Source: an uncultured Robiginitomaculum sp. (GTDB lineage Bacteria; Pseudomonadota; Alphaproteobacteria; Caulobacterales; Maricaulaceae). From it: DNA of 60,025 bases. Made by a program: the position numbers and the translations under genes. The stretch is from the NCBI GenBank assembly GCA_938015875.1, contig CALLXE010000023.1:1-60025 (forward strand), read 5' to 3'. The notes below the pieces were generated by a model. The model worked only from the letters and a program-made list of their open reading frames with translations, ran no database searches and had not been told where the DNA came from. Positions 16,574-24,482 of this stretch are shown piece by piece; position 1 is the stretch's first letter; every line of letters begins with the position of its first letter.

Positions 16574-19221
16574 TTGGCTACTATATTGATTATCCGGCCC
16601 GGCACAACGATGACTTTGCGCACGGTTTTATCGCCGATGGCGGCCTGCACGTTTTCATCCGCCATGGCCAGCGCCTCGCACGCATCTTTTGGCGCGTCTT
16701 TGGCGACCGTGATTTCGCTGCGCCGTTTGCCGTTAACCTGTATGGGCAGGGTGACGCTGTCCTCAACCAGAAGGCTCTCATCGGCGACCGGCCAGGGTGT
16801 TTGGCACACCAAGCCCTCGCCGCCCATCATGTCCCAACATTCCTCTGACAAATGCGGCATGAACGGCGCGATCATCCGAATCAGAATGCCCAGCGCCTCT
16901 GACCGGGCCGCGTCATCGCCCTTATATTTGCGAATCGCATTGGTCAGCTCATATATAGCCGCGACGGAGGTGTTAAAGCGAAAGCTCTCAATCCCGTCTG
17001 TCACGCGAACGATAACTTTGTGCGCAAATTTACGCAGCTCAAGCGCGTCGCCGCTTGCGGTATCCGCCACAATGGACGGCCCGCAATCATCGCCGGTTTC
17101 CGAGACAATATCATAGACTTTATTGGCAAAGCGCCACGCGCCGATAACGCCGCTTTCTGTCCATTCCACGTCACGCTCGGGCGGGCTGTCGGACAGGACA
17201 AACCAGCGGGCTACGTCTGCGCCGTAACCGGCGATAATTTCGTTGGGATCGACCACGTTCTTTTTGGACTTGGACATTTTGATAACGTCGCCGGTGATGA
17301 TCCTTTGCCCGGTTGAGATTTGTTTATTATCTTCAACATCGCCCGGCTCAACCCATTGGCCGTCTTCATTTTTAAACGTCGCATGAGTGACCATGCCTTG
17401 GGTGAACAGGCCGGCAAACGGTTCGCCGCTCGGCAAATCAAGGAGGCCACAATCGCGCAGGCCGCGGGTAAAGAAGCGCGCATAAAGCAAATGCAGCACT
17501 GCATGTTCCACGCCGCCAATATATTGATCAACCGGCAGCCATTGGCTCGCCTCTTCTTTGTCAAAAGGCGCGTCGCTTGGCTCTCCATTACCGGAGCCGC
17601 CGGCAAAGCGGGCGAAATACCAAGAGGAGTCCGCAAAGGTGTCGAGCGTATCGCATTCGCGCCGCGCCGGTTTTCCACAAGACGGGCAATCGACATGCTT
17701 CCATGTAGGATGCCGCTCAAGCGGGTTGCCGGGATTATCCGGGTCGAATTTTACATCGTCCGGCAATTGCACAGGCAAGTCAGCGGCCGGCACCGGAACG
17801 GCGTCACAGTCCTCACAATAAATAATCGGTATCGGCGCGCCCCAATAGCGCTGCCGCGACACGCCCCAATCGCGCAGGCGGTATTGGACTTTGCCTTGCC
17901 CAAGGCCCATCTCTTCAATTTTAGCAATGGCGGCGCGTATGCCTTCATCCTTGGTCATGCCGTTCAGGAAACCGGAATTATAGAGCACGCCTTCGCCGGT
18001 GTAGGCTTCTTCTAATTGAGCAGTACCTACATCCCGCTCATCCCGACGAAAGTCGGGATCCAGAGTTTCTGAATCCGGTGTTTGCAATTCTGGACCCCGA
18101 TTTTCATCGGGGTGAGCGGAGGTAAGGGGTTTCACTACCGGAATTATCGGTAAGCCATATTTCGTTGCAAAATCAAAATCCCGTTGGTCATGAGCGGGGC
18201 ATCCGAACACTGCGCCGGTGCCGTAGCCCATCAGGACAAAGTTAGCGGCATAGACGGGGAGGGTGCCGGATGGGTCAAGCGGGTGCTTCACGCGCAGCCC
18301 GGTATCAACGCCGACCTTTTCGGCCTTATCGATAGCTTCGGCCGTTGTGCCGAGTTTGTTACAGTCTTCGCGGAAAGCGGCGAGCGCTTCGCTGTCCTTC
18401 GCAAGTTCAATAATCAGCGGGTGGTCAGCGGCAAGCGCAATAAAGCTCGCGCCGTAAATTGTGTCAGGGCGGGTTGTGTAAACTTCAATGCCATCCGCGG
18501 GAGCGTCACTTGCAAACTCAAATTTAAACTGAAGCCCCTCGCTCCGCCCGATCCAGTTTTTCTGCATGGTGCGGACTTTTTCCGGCCAGCGGTCAAGCCC
18601 GTCCAGCGCGCTTTCCAGTTCATCCGCGTAATGGGTAATTTTGAAAAACCATTGGTCCAGTTCGCGGGTCTCAATCTCCGCGCCGGACCGCCAGCCTTTG
18701 CCGTCAATCACTTGTTCATTGGCAAGCACCGTCATGTCGACCGGGTCCCAATTGACCTTGGCTTTTTTGCGGTAGACCAAACCGTTCTGCATGAACGCCA
18801 AAAAAATCGCCTGCTGTTGTTTATAATAGGCCACGTCACAGGTCGCAAATTCGCGGGTCCAATCAAGCGCAAAGCCGAGGCGTTTCATCGGCGCGCGCAT
18901 GGCGTCGATATTATCGTAAGTCCATCCTTTGGGATGCACGCCTTTTTCCATGGCCGCATTTTCTGCCGGCATGCCGAAGGCGTCCCATCCCATCGGGTGC
19001 AAAACGCGGTAGCCCTGCGCGAGTTTATAGCGCGCAATCACATCGCCCATGGCGTAATTGCGCACATGGCCCATATGGATTTTCCCGGACGGGTAAGGGA
19101 ACATTTCCAGCGCGTAATAGCTCGGCTTGGACGGGTCCATCTTGCCGGCGACAAAGGCCTTGGCCTCATCCCATGCGGTTTGCCATTTCGGCTCTGTGCT
19201 TGCGGCATTATAACGGCTCAT
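16570..19221 (-). CDS. leuS: Leucyl-tRNA synthetase with in-frame palindromic insert
   Basis: An 883-residue class Ia synthetase that charges tRNA-Leu. The HIGH motif is KIHMGHVRNY (about 47-56) and KMSKS is MSKSKKNV near 648. A CP1 editing domain and a C-terminal anticodon-binding domain are present. Between PIIPVVKP and YTGEGVLYNSG, in the CP1 editing region, about 27 residues (near 369-395, including HPDENRGPEL and LDPDFRRDE) are encoded by a palindromic element described separately. It keeps the frame and explains the extra length. Other motifs are intact, so the enzyme is probably functional. Confidence 0.96.
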   Translation of the reverse strand: MSRYNAASTEPKWQTAWDEAKAFVAGKMDPSKPSYYALEMFPYPSGKIHMGHVRNYAMGDVIARYKLAQGYRVLHPMGWDAFGMPAENAAMEKGVHPKGWTYDNIDAMRAPMKRLGFALDWTREFATCDVAYYKQQQAIFLAFMQNGLVYRKKAKVNWDPVDMTVLANEQVIDGKGWRSGAEIETRELDQWFFKITHYADELESALDGLDRWPEKVRTMQKNWIGRSEGLQFKFEFASDAPADGIEVYTTRPDTIYGASFIALAADHPLIIELAKDSEALAAFREDCNKLGTTAEAIDKAEKVGVDTGLRVKHPLDPSGTLPVYAANFVLMGYGTGAVFGCPAHDQRDFDFATKYGLPIIPVVKPLTSAHPDENRGPELQTPDSETLDPDFRRDERDVGTAQLEEAYTGEGVLYNSGFLNGMTKDEGIRAAIAKIEEMGLGQGKVQYRLRDWGVSRQRYWGAPIPIIYCEDCDAVPVPAADLPVQLPDDVKFDPDNPGNPLERHPTWKHVDCPSCGKPARRECDTLDTFADSSWYFARFAGGSGNGEPSDAPFDKEEASQWLPVDQYIGGVEHAVLHLLYARFFTRGLRDCGLLDLPSGEPFAGLFTQGMVTHATFKNEDGQWVEPGDVEDNKQISTGQRIITGDVIKMSKSKKNVVDPNEIIAGYGADVARWFVLSDSPPERDVEWTESGVIGAWRFANKVYDIVSETGDDCGPSIVADTASGDALELRKFAHKVIVRVTDGIESFRFNTSVAAIYELTNAIRKYKGDDAARSEALGILIRMIAPFMPHLSEECWDMMGGEGLVCQTPWPVADESLLVEDSVTLPIQVNGKRRSEITVAKDAPKDACEALAMADENVQAAIGDKTVRKVIVVPGRIINIVAN
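18037..18116. repeat. Composite palindromic element inside leuS
   Basis: Two hairpins face each other: TCCCGAC-GAAA-GTCGGGA at 18041-18058 and ACCCCGAT-TTTC-ATCGGGGT at 18094-18113. Flanking blocks also pair across the element: CTCATCCC with GGGGTGAG, and CCAGAGT with ATTCTGG, allowing G-T pairs. The whole is one large imperfect palindrome of about 80 bases. It is the kind of dispersed intergenic repeat seen in alphaproteobacterial genomes, here placed in frame in a coding sequence, comparable to Rickettsia palindromic elements. No second copy of this exact type is seen in the window. Confidence 0.8.
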
Positions 19222-19286
19222 GGGCGCGCTCCGGATATTAGAAAAATGTAAGTGTGGTCTATAGCAGACCGGCAGATACCGGCCAT

Positions 19287-19313
19287 AAAAAAACCGGCTC
19301 TCAAGCCGGTTTT
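19287..19313 (-). terminator. Rho-independent terminator of the DUF3576 gene
   Basis: Read on the minus strand, a nine-base stem (AAACCGGCT / AGCCGGTTT) with a four-base loop is followed by a run of T. It lies between the stop of the DUF3576 lipoprotein gene and the start of leuS, so it ends the upstream transcript and leuS must have its own promoter in 19222-19286. Confidence 0.9.
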
Positions 19314-19334
19314 CAAATCAGTCTCGAGGGCCGC

Positions 19335-19793
19335 CTAGTTTGAGGCGATATAAAGTTCCCGCGCGCGGGTCAGAATAGCGTTTTCGATCTGTCGGGCCGT
19401 ATCGGCATCCACCGGAGCGTCGCTCCATGCGCCGCCGCGATTAAGCTGCTTAAACACGCTGACTTTCAAAGCGTCTGCGCGCAGCTGCGTATCGAGAATA
19501 TAGACATTGGATTTAAACCGCTCGCCGGGTGCTTCGGCGCTGGCATACCAATCTGTGATGATGACGCCGCCAAACGGGTCAACTTCGGCCAGAGGCATAA
19601 AATTCAGCGTTTCAAGGCTTGCGCGCCATAAAAAGGAATTCACGCCCAGTTGCGGAGAGGCCTGAACCTGCTTGGCTGTTTTGGTCGGGTTGGCTGTTTT
19701 ATTGCCCGGCAATTTATTGCGGATCGTGCTGCATCCCACAAGAGCGGATGAAACGGCGGCGCAAACGGCCAAGGTCATAATCTTTGAAGCCAT
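19335..19793 (-). CDS. DUF3576 lipoprotein
   Basis: A 152-residue lipoprotein (lipobox ALVGC, Cys21) with a DUF3576 domain: GVNSFLWRASLETLNFMPL, then DPFGGVIITDWY and a C-terminal helix. The family is of unknown function and is regularly found next to leuS-lptE-holA in Alphaproteobacteria, which suggests an outer-membrane or LPS-related role; that is inference from context. It has its own terminator downstream. Confidence 0.88.
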   Translation of the reverse strand: MASKIMTLAVCAAVSSALVGCSTIRNKLPGNKTANPTKTAKQVQASPQLGVNSFLWRASLETLNFMPLAEVDPFGGVIITDWYASAEAPGERFKSNVYILDTQLRADALKVSVFKQLNRGGAWSDAPVDADTARQIENAILTRARELYIASN

Positions 19794-20096
19794 GACGGTC
19801 TCCTATAGCGGCCACGCGGGCCCTGCATTAACTGTATCAAAGCGCTGTATAACACGTGTCGCGGGTCGTGCCAGAGTTTTATGCCCCTGATATGGGTTAC
19901 GGTTTGGCAAGGGTAGCGTCCGCTTGCGGCGTCCCTCCTCCCCCTTCTTGGGGGGAAGCTGTTGAGCGCAGCGAGACTGAGGGGGCCTTGCAATGCCGGT
20001 TATTTATCCCCCGACTTCCGTGTGCCGCCGCTTCCAAATCGATGTCGCCTGTGTTAACGCCCGCCTATACCGATACACCATCACAAAGGCCCGTTC
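19794..20096. other. Divergent intergenic region with a dispersed-type repeat
   Basis: This 303-base gap separates the divergent DUF3576 and purH genes and must hold both promoters. No confident -35/-10 pair stands out. It contains the GC-rich repeat annotated at 19932-19986. No credible gene is present; the short open frames crossing it have repeat-derived, low-complexity products. Confidence 0.6.
19932..19986. repeat. Dispersed-type hairpin repeat
   Basis: A run of five C, a five-base spacer (TTCTT) and six G form a hairpin. An AGCTGTTGAGCGCAGCGAG segment and a second G-run (GAGGGGG) follow, which can pair with the C-rich block instead. This layout matches GC-rich intergenic repeats I know from alphaproteobacterial genomes. 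Its role is unknown. Confidence 0.55.
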
Positions 20097-21728
20097 ATGC
20101 CCGCTCCCAATCCCGATCTGAAACCGTTTGACCCTGCCGCTTTGGCCCCTGTAAAGCGGGCCTTGCTGTCAGTCTCTGACAAGTCAAAACTCGCGGCCCA
20201 AGCCCGCGCTCTGCACGAACGCGGCGTGAAATTGGTGTCGACCGGCGGGACGCGCCAAGCCATTGCCGATCTGGGTATTCCTGTCAAAGACGTGAGCGAA
20301 CTCACCGGTTTTCCTGAAATGATGGACGGCCGGGTGAAGACTTTGCACCCTATGGTGCACGGCGGCCTGCTTGGCGATCGCGACTTAGCCTCCCATAAAG
20401 ACGCCATGCATGCCCACGGCATTCTGTCTATCGACCTTCTGATTGTGAATCTCTACCCGTTTGAAAATGCGGTCGCCGGCGGCGGATCGTACGAGATGTG
20501 CGTAGAAAATATCGACATTGGCGGCCCGGCCATGATTCGCGCAGCGGCCAAAAACCACGCTCATGTTGCCGTCTGTACGGACGCCGATGATGTGGACGCG
20601 GTGATTGCCGATATGGACGCCAATGACGGCGCAACCACCGGCACATTGCGTCGCCGGCTCGCGGGTAAAACCTATGCCCGCAGCGCCGCCTATGACGCGG
20701 CCATTGCTAATTACTTTGCCGGAATTGTCAGTGAAACCCCGGCCTGGCGCGCCCAAGGCGGCAGTCTGAAACAAGAACTGCGCTATGGTGAAAACCCGCA
20801 CCAAACGGCGGCGTTTTATTCCGACGGGTCGAGCCGCGCAGGGGTCGCCACCGCAAACCAAGTCCAAGGCAAAGCGCTGTCTTATAACAATATCAACGAT
20901 ACGGATGCGGCCTATGAACTCGTCGCGGAATTTGGCGATGTTTCCAAAGGCGACAAGCCGGCCGTGGCGATTATCAAACACGCCAATCCGTGCGGCCTTG
21001 CCGTCGCGGATGATTTTATCACGGCGTATAAAAACGCTCTGGCCTGTGACCCTGTTTCGGCCTTTGGCGGCATTGTTGCCCTGAACGGAAATCTGGACGC
21101 GAAAACGGCCAAAGAAATCGTCAAAGTCTTTACCGAAGTCGTCATCGCGCCAAGCGCAGATGCAGACGCGATTGCGGTGTTTGAGAAAAAGAAAAACCTG
21201 CGCCTTTTAATCGCCGGCGGTCTGCCGGACGTCACCGCGCCAAGCCTGACCCAGCGTAATGTCGCCGGCGGCATATTGGTCCAAGACCGCGACAGCGGCT
21301 ATGTGGCGGACGCGGATTTAAAAGTCGTCACCAAACGTAAACCGACCGAATCTGAGATGGCTGATCTGCGCATGGCGTGGAAAGTCGCCAAACACGTCAA
21401 ATCTAATGCCATTATCTATGTCAAAGACGGCGCCACCGCCGGCATTGGCGCCGGCCAAATGAGCCGCATCGACTCCGCGCGCATCGCCGCCCGCAAAGCC
21501 GAAGACGCCCAAGAGGCCGCAGGATGGGCCGAGCCAAAAACCAAAGGCTGCGCCTGCGCCTCCGATGCGTTCTTCCCGTTTGCCGACGGCATGCTCGCTG
21601 CCGCCGCCGCCGGAGCCACAGCGATTATCCAGCCGGGCGGGTCTATTCGGGATGATGAAGTGATTGCTGCGGCGGACGCGCAGGGGATCGCGATGGTGTT
21701 CACCGGGATGCGGCATTTCAGGCATTAG
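20097..21728 (+). CDS. purH: Bifunctional AICAR formyltransferase/IMP cyclohydrolase
   Basis: A 543-residue PurH that carries out the last two steps of IMP synthesis. The N-terminal MGS-like cyclohydrolase domain starts at [12 protein letters not shown] and contains GGTRQAI and [13 protein letters not shown]. The C-terminal AICAR transformylase domain has [23 protein letters not shown] and [14 protein letters not shown], and ends at GMRHFRH. Length and motifs are normal. The stop is directly followed by an AT-rich small gene. Confidence 0.97.
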   Translation: MPAPNPDLKPFDPAALAPVKRALLSVSDKSKLAAQARALHERGVKLVSTGGTRQAIADLGIPVKDVSELTGFPEMMDGRVKTLHPMVHGGLLGDRDLASHKDAMHAHGILSIDLLIVNLYPFENAVAGGGSYEMCVENIDIGGPAMIRAAAKNHAHVAVCTDADDVDAVIADMDANDGATTGTLRRRLAGKTYARSAAYDAAIANYFAGIVSETPAWRAQGGSLKQELRYGENPHQTAAFYSDGSSRAGVATANQVQGKALSYNNINDTDAAYELVAEFGDVSKGDKPAVAIIKHANPCGLAVADDFITAYKNALACDPVSAFGGIVALNGNLDAKTAKEIVKVFTEVVIAPSADADAIAVFEKKKNLRLLIAGGLPDVTAPSLTQRNVAGGILVQDRDSGYVADADLKVVTKRKPTESEMADLRMAWKVAKHVKSNAIIYVKDGATAGIGAGQMSRIDSARIAARKAEDAQEAAGWAEPKTKGCACASDAFFPFADGMLAAAAAGATAIIQPGGSIRDDEVIAAADAQGIAMVFTGMRHFRH

Positions 21729-21737
21729 GGGAAATTC

Positions 21738-21977
21738 ATGAATGATTTGATTGATAGTATAAAGTCTGAGTTGGAATCGGCGGCATTACAAAGTCGTAAA
21801 GTCACAACATTTCATTTTCAGGTTCTTAAGCATGCCAGTGAATTAGAACATATTGATAAGTATGAGTTTTGTGAGATGGTTGGCATGAAGGAAAGCTTCA
21901 TAGCTGAGTTCGATAAAATGATGCGTTTGTCGCGCTACCTTAAAGGCCAGGACATTGTTTTAGCAAAGGTCATCTAA
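21738..21977 (+). CDS. Small helical protein of unknown function
   Basis: A 79-residue, probably all-helical protein, not assigned to a family with confidence. The segment YEFCEMVGMKESFIAEF looks like a helix-turn-helix, so a small DNA-binding or adaptor protein is possible. The ATG follows the purH stop by nine bases with AGGGGA overlapping that stop, so it may be co-transcribed with purH. It converges on the TIR gene, 27 bases away, and shares its AT-rich composition. Confidence 0.6.
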   Translation: MNDLIDSIKSELESAALQSRKVTTFHFQVLKHASELEHIDKYEFCEMVGMKESFIAEFDKMMRLSRYLKGQDIVLAKVI

Positions 21978-22004
21978 ACAACAGGGGTGCTGCTGAACAA
22001 AGAA

Positions 22005-22727
22005 TTAAAAAGGTATATCGTCGTTATAGTCGGCAGGAACCGATTTGGGTTTCGCTAAGAATATCTTTTCTTTTGTTCTTTCATCTGACTCTAATAGGCT
22101 CACTATATCTGATGAAATCGCCTCAGCAGTTTTTTTACCACGAGTTAGGGCTTGGTGTTTTGATATAAAGCCGGCGGGGTCCTCCCCCATGCGAAGAGAA
22201 ATAAGTTTCGTACCCCGTCCTAAAGCAAAGCCAATTTCTTGTTGGCACCAAAATTTAGTTTTAAAACCTTCGGTATGTACTGCGACCATAGCGTCCATCG
22301 TTTGCAAGGCTTTTTCGATTTCTGTTTGCCATTCCAAAGTAGGGGCGATGTCTTCATGCGCTACAAAAGATACAATGCCATAGTCGACTAAGCATTCTTT
22401 CAAGCGGGTAGCTTTTAATTTCTGTTCTGCCATGTGGCTAATGAATAACTTAAACTTGTTTTGCGTGTCTGCCCATAATACTGGTAGCCCGATTGGAAGC
22501 TCCATATTGGGCCTTAACCCCAAATCACTTGCAATTTGCAGGACAAGGTCATCACTCAATCCACCCAAAGCAGAAGATGAATAGACGCGCTTACTATTTA
22601 CTTCAATGTTTTCGGGGAGCCTTACCTTGAACTCAGATAGAAACACGTCGATTTCCCGAAAAGTATAACGTTCCTGGAGGATGAGAGCGATCTCATTGAT
22701 CAAGCGCATTTTCTCTGTTCGTTTCAT
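22005..22727 (-). CDS. TIR-domain protein with N-terminal helical module
   Basis: A 240-residue protein. The TIR domain covers about 91-210: box 1 is KLFISH (93-98), followed by HEDIAPTLEW (124-133) and a WCQQE motif whose Glu164 matches the catalytic glutamate of NAD-cleaving TIR domains. The N-terminal 75 residues form a separate helical module (RYTFREIDVFLSEF, then NSKRVY). It recalls sensor modules in front of Abi or TIR effectors, but I cannot name its family. Bacterial TIR proteins commonly act in anti-phage NAD depletion; that role is inferred. Its ATGA overlaps the stop of the ABA4-like gene. Confidence 0.8.
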   Translation of the reverse strand: MKRTEKMRLINEIALILQERYTFREIDVFLSEFKVRLPENIEVNSKRVYSSSALGGLSDDLVLQIASDLGLRPNMELPIGLPVLWADTQNKFKLFISHMAEQKLKATRLKECLVDYGIVSFVAHEDIAPTLEWQTEIEKALQTMDAMVAVHTEGFKTKFWCQQEIGFALGRGTKLISLRMGEDPAGFISKHQALTRGKKTAEAISSDIVSLLESDERTKEKIFLAKPKSVPADYNDDIPF

Positions 22728-23197
22728 TTCACTATCCCTTTACTCAATCCCCAACCGCCCCTCTTAACCCCGACCCGCACCACCAAATAAATCAACAATC
22801 CCACCGGCCCCAGCATAAAGGTCAGCGCCAAACATGGCACCAATATCCAATGGCTAATCCCCCGGCGCTGCGCGTCTCTCGCTTCCCAGGCTCCGACGAA
22901 TAAATCGAACACCAGATAGTGCGCCCAGCCGACGAGCACGCCCATATCATTGCCGAAAATATTGCGCACGCCTTCGAGGGTCGTGAAGTCCACCGCGCCT
23001 TCAAAGGCGACATGTCCGGTGACGCCGAAAGCCATGCTGGTCACCATGCAGCCCAAATAAAACAGGCCAAGGGCGACCGGATAAAGCATGGAGTGGACCA
23101 GCTTTTGCGTGACGTTCCATTGCGGCGCAAGGATGAGCAACGCCCATGCCGGGAGGACTGAGGCGTTGAGGAGTTTAAAAGCGAGGGCTGTGTCCAT
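22724..23197 (-). CDS. ABA4-like (DUF4281) membrane protein
   Basis: A 157-residue membrane protein with four predicted helices. The pattern WALLILAPQW, DFTTLEGVRNIF, GWAHYLVFDLFVGAWEARDA and GPVGLLIYLVVR matches the ABA4-like/DUF4281 family. Plant ABA4 is needed for neoxanthin synthesis; the bacterial role is not established. Its stop overlaps the TIR start by four bases, so the TIR gene may be read from the same transcript. Confidence 0.8.
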   Translation of the reverse strand: MDTALAFKLLNASVLPAWALLILAPQWNVTQKLVHSMLYPVALGLFYLGCMVTSMAFGVTGHVAFEGAVDFTTLEGVRNIFGNDMGVLVGWAHYLVFDLFVGAWEARDAQRRGISHWILVPCLALTFMLGPVGLLIYLVVRVGVKRGGWGLSKGIVK

Positions 23198-23226
23198 TGT
23201 GGGTGTGTCCGGTTTTATTTTAATTT

Positions 23227-23258
23227 CCGCCCATCCCCGCGCGGGCGGGGATGGGCGG
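23227..23258. repeat. Perfect 14-bp inverted repeat, dispersed-repeat-like
   Basis: The arms CCGCCCATCCCCGC and GCGGGGATGGGCGG are perfectly complementary around a four-base loop. No T-run follows on either strand, so it is not a standard terminator. It lies between the AI-2E transporter stop and the ABA4-like start and resembles GC-rich palindromes scattered through alphaproteobacterial intergenic DNA. It may slow transcription or protect mRNA ends. Confidence 0.6.
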
Positions 23259-23278
23259 GTTAAAGAGAACGATACCTC

Positions 23279-24358
23279 TTACAAACTCGGCATTGCGTTC
23301 TTGGCCGCTTTTTCTTCCGGGTCCAAATCGGGCTGTCCGTCCGCAGAGAGCAGCACCGCTATCCACCGGGTTGTCGGGAACTGCGCCAAAATAATCATAA
23401 TAATCACGGTCAGCGGCGCGGACAGGAACGCGCCGACGCCGCCCCACAGGGCGCCCCATAAGGTCAAAGACAGAACAACAACAAGGGCGGACAGGTTCAT
23501 GCTGTCGCCCATCATTTTGGGCTGGATGGTATTGCCGATAATAAATTGCGCGCCGAACAAGCCGCCGGCCAGAATAATAATCGGTGTCAACGTTTCATAC
23601 TGCACGAGGCCGAACATGACCGGCAAGACAATCGCCGCGAGGCCGCCGACAATCGGAATGTAATTTAAAATGAAAATCACAAGCGCCCAGAACAGGGCAT
23701 TTTCCAAACCCAGGGATGCCATAATAATATAGCTGATAACGGTTTGCATCAGGCTGATAATGGTCTGTACGCCCAAATATTTTTCAATGGAATGACGAAT
23801 ACGCATAAACACTTTTCCGGCTTGGGCGCGGCGGGTCATGTTTGGAAACAGATCATCCATTTTCTTGGGAAAGCTCGATTGGGCGGCGAAAAGAAACGCG
23901 ACGTAAATCGCGATAATCATCAGATTGGATAAAACGCCTTGAATTGCGCTGAAGAAGCCCGCCAAACCGGCTTGCACTTTTTGCGGCAGGTTAACCCGTT
24001 CTATCAGACTGCTCATGGACAGATCGTTTTGCCCGACAAGGCCGCCGACCCAGTGGAAAATCTCGTCGAGGCGCTTTTCATAGCGGGGGGCTTGGTCAAT
24101 CACTCCGGCCGCTGTATCGGCAATAATAAAGATGATCCCGACAATCCCGGCCACAACGCACATCACAGCGACAATCAATGCCGCCCAATAAGGGATTTTC
24201 GGGGACAGGCGGTCTATCCACCGGGCGAAGGCGTCAATAATCAACCAGATAAATATGGCCAGCGCAAACGGCGTAATAAGATCGCGTGTGACATACAGAA
24301 CATAAGTCGCCGCCACGAATGACAAAAACAAAAGACAGGCGCGGGATGTATTGTCCAT
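23279..24358 (-). CDS. AI-2E family transporter (YdiK/PerM type)
   Basis: A 359-residue polytopic protein of the AI-2E transporter family (UPF0118/DUF20). It has N-terminal helix pairs, a soluble middle segment, and the conserved NYIPIVGGLAAIVLPVMFG and IGNTIQPKMMG motifs in the C-terminal half. Some family members export autoinducer-2, others move Na+/H+ or are uncharacterised, so the substrate is open. It is divergent from the HerA-like gene. Confidence 0.88.
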   Translation of the reverse strand: MDNTSRACLLFLSFVAATYVLYVTRDLITPFALAIFIWLIIDAFARWIDRLSPKIPYWAALIVAVMCVVAGIVGIIFIIADTAAGVIDQAPRYEKRLDEIFHWVGGLVGQNDLSMSSLIERVNLPQKVQAGLAGFFSAIQGVLSNLMIIAIYVAFLFAAQSSFPKKMDDLFPNMTRRAQAGKVFMRIRHSIEKYLGVQTIISLMQTVISYIIMASLGLENALFWALVIFILNYIPIVGGLAAIVLPVMFGLVQYETLTPIIILAGGLFGAQFIIGNTIQPKMMGDSMNLSALVVVLSLTLWGALWGGVGAFLSAPLTVIIMIILAQFPTTRWIAVLLSADGQPDLDPEEKAAKNAMPSL

Positions 24359-24482
24359 GACAGGGTCCTTGGGTGATTTGCGGCGAGTTTACGGTTGAAG
24401 CCCGCAGGGTCAAGCGCATACCGGTTGCGTTCACCTCGCGCCGGTCATACAAAGCCATAATGATTTCCAAGGATAATATTTT

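Larger units (their letters stand above)
21729..22727. other. Low-GC patch with a TIR gene, between two 3' ends
   Basis: From the purH stop to the stop of the ABA4-like gene, base composition is clearly richer in A and T than on either side. The patch holds two convergent genes, a 79-residue helical protein and a TIR-domain protein. Both flanking genes keep complete 3' ends. The pattern suggests acquired cargo in the gap between two convergent core genes. No direct repeats, integrase or transposase are visible. Confidence 0.6.

Noticed and set aside
18037-18116. CRISPR or IS end inside leuS
   Set aside because: Single copy in the window, no spacers, no transposase, and the leuS frame is intact.
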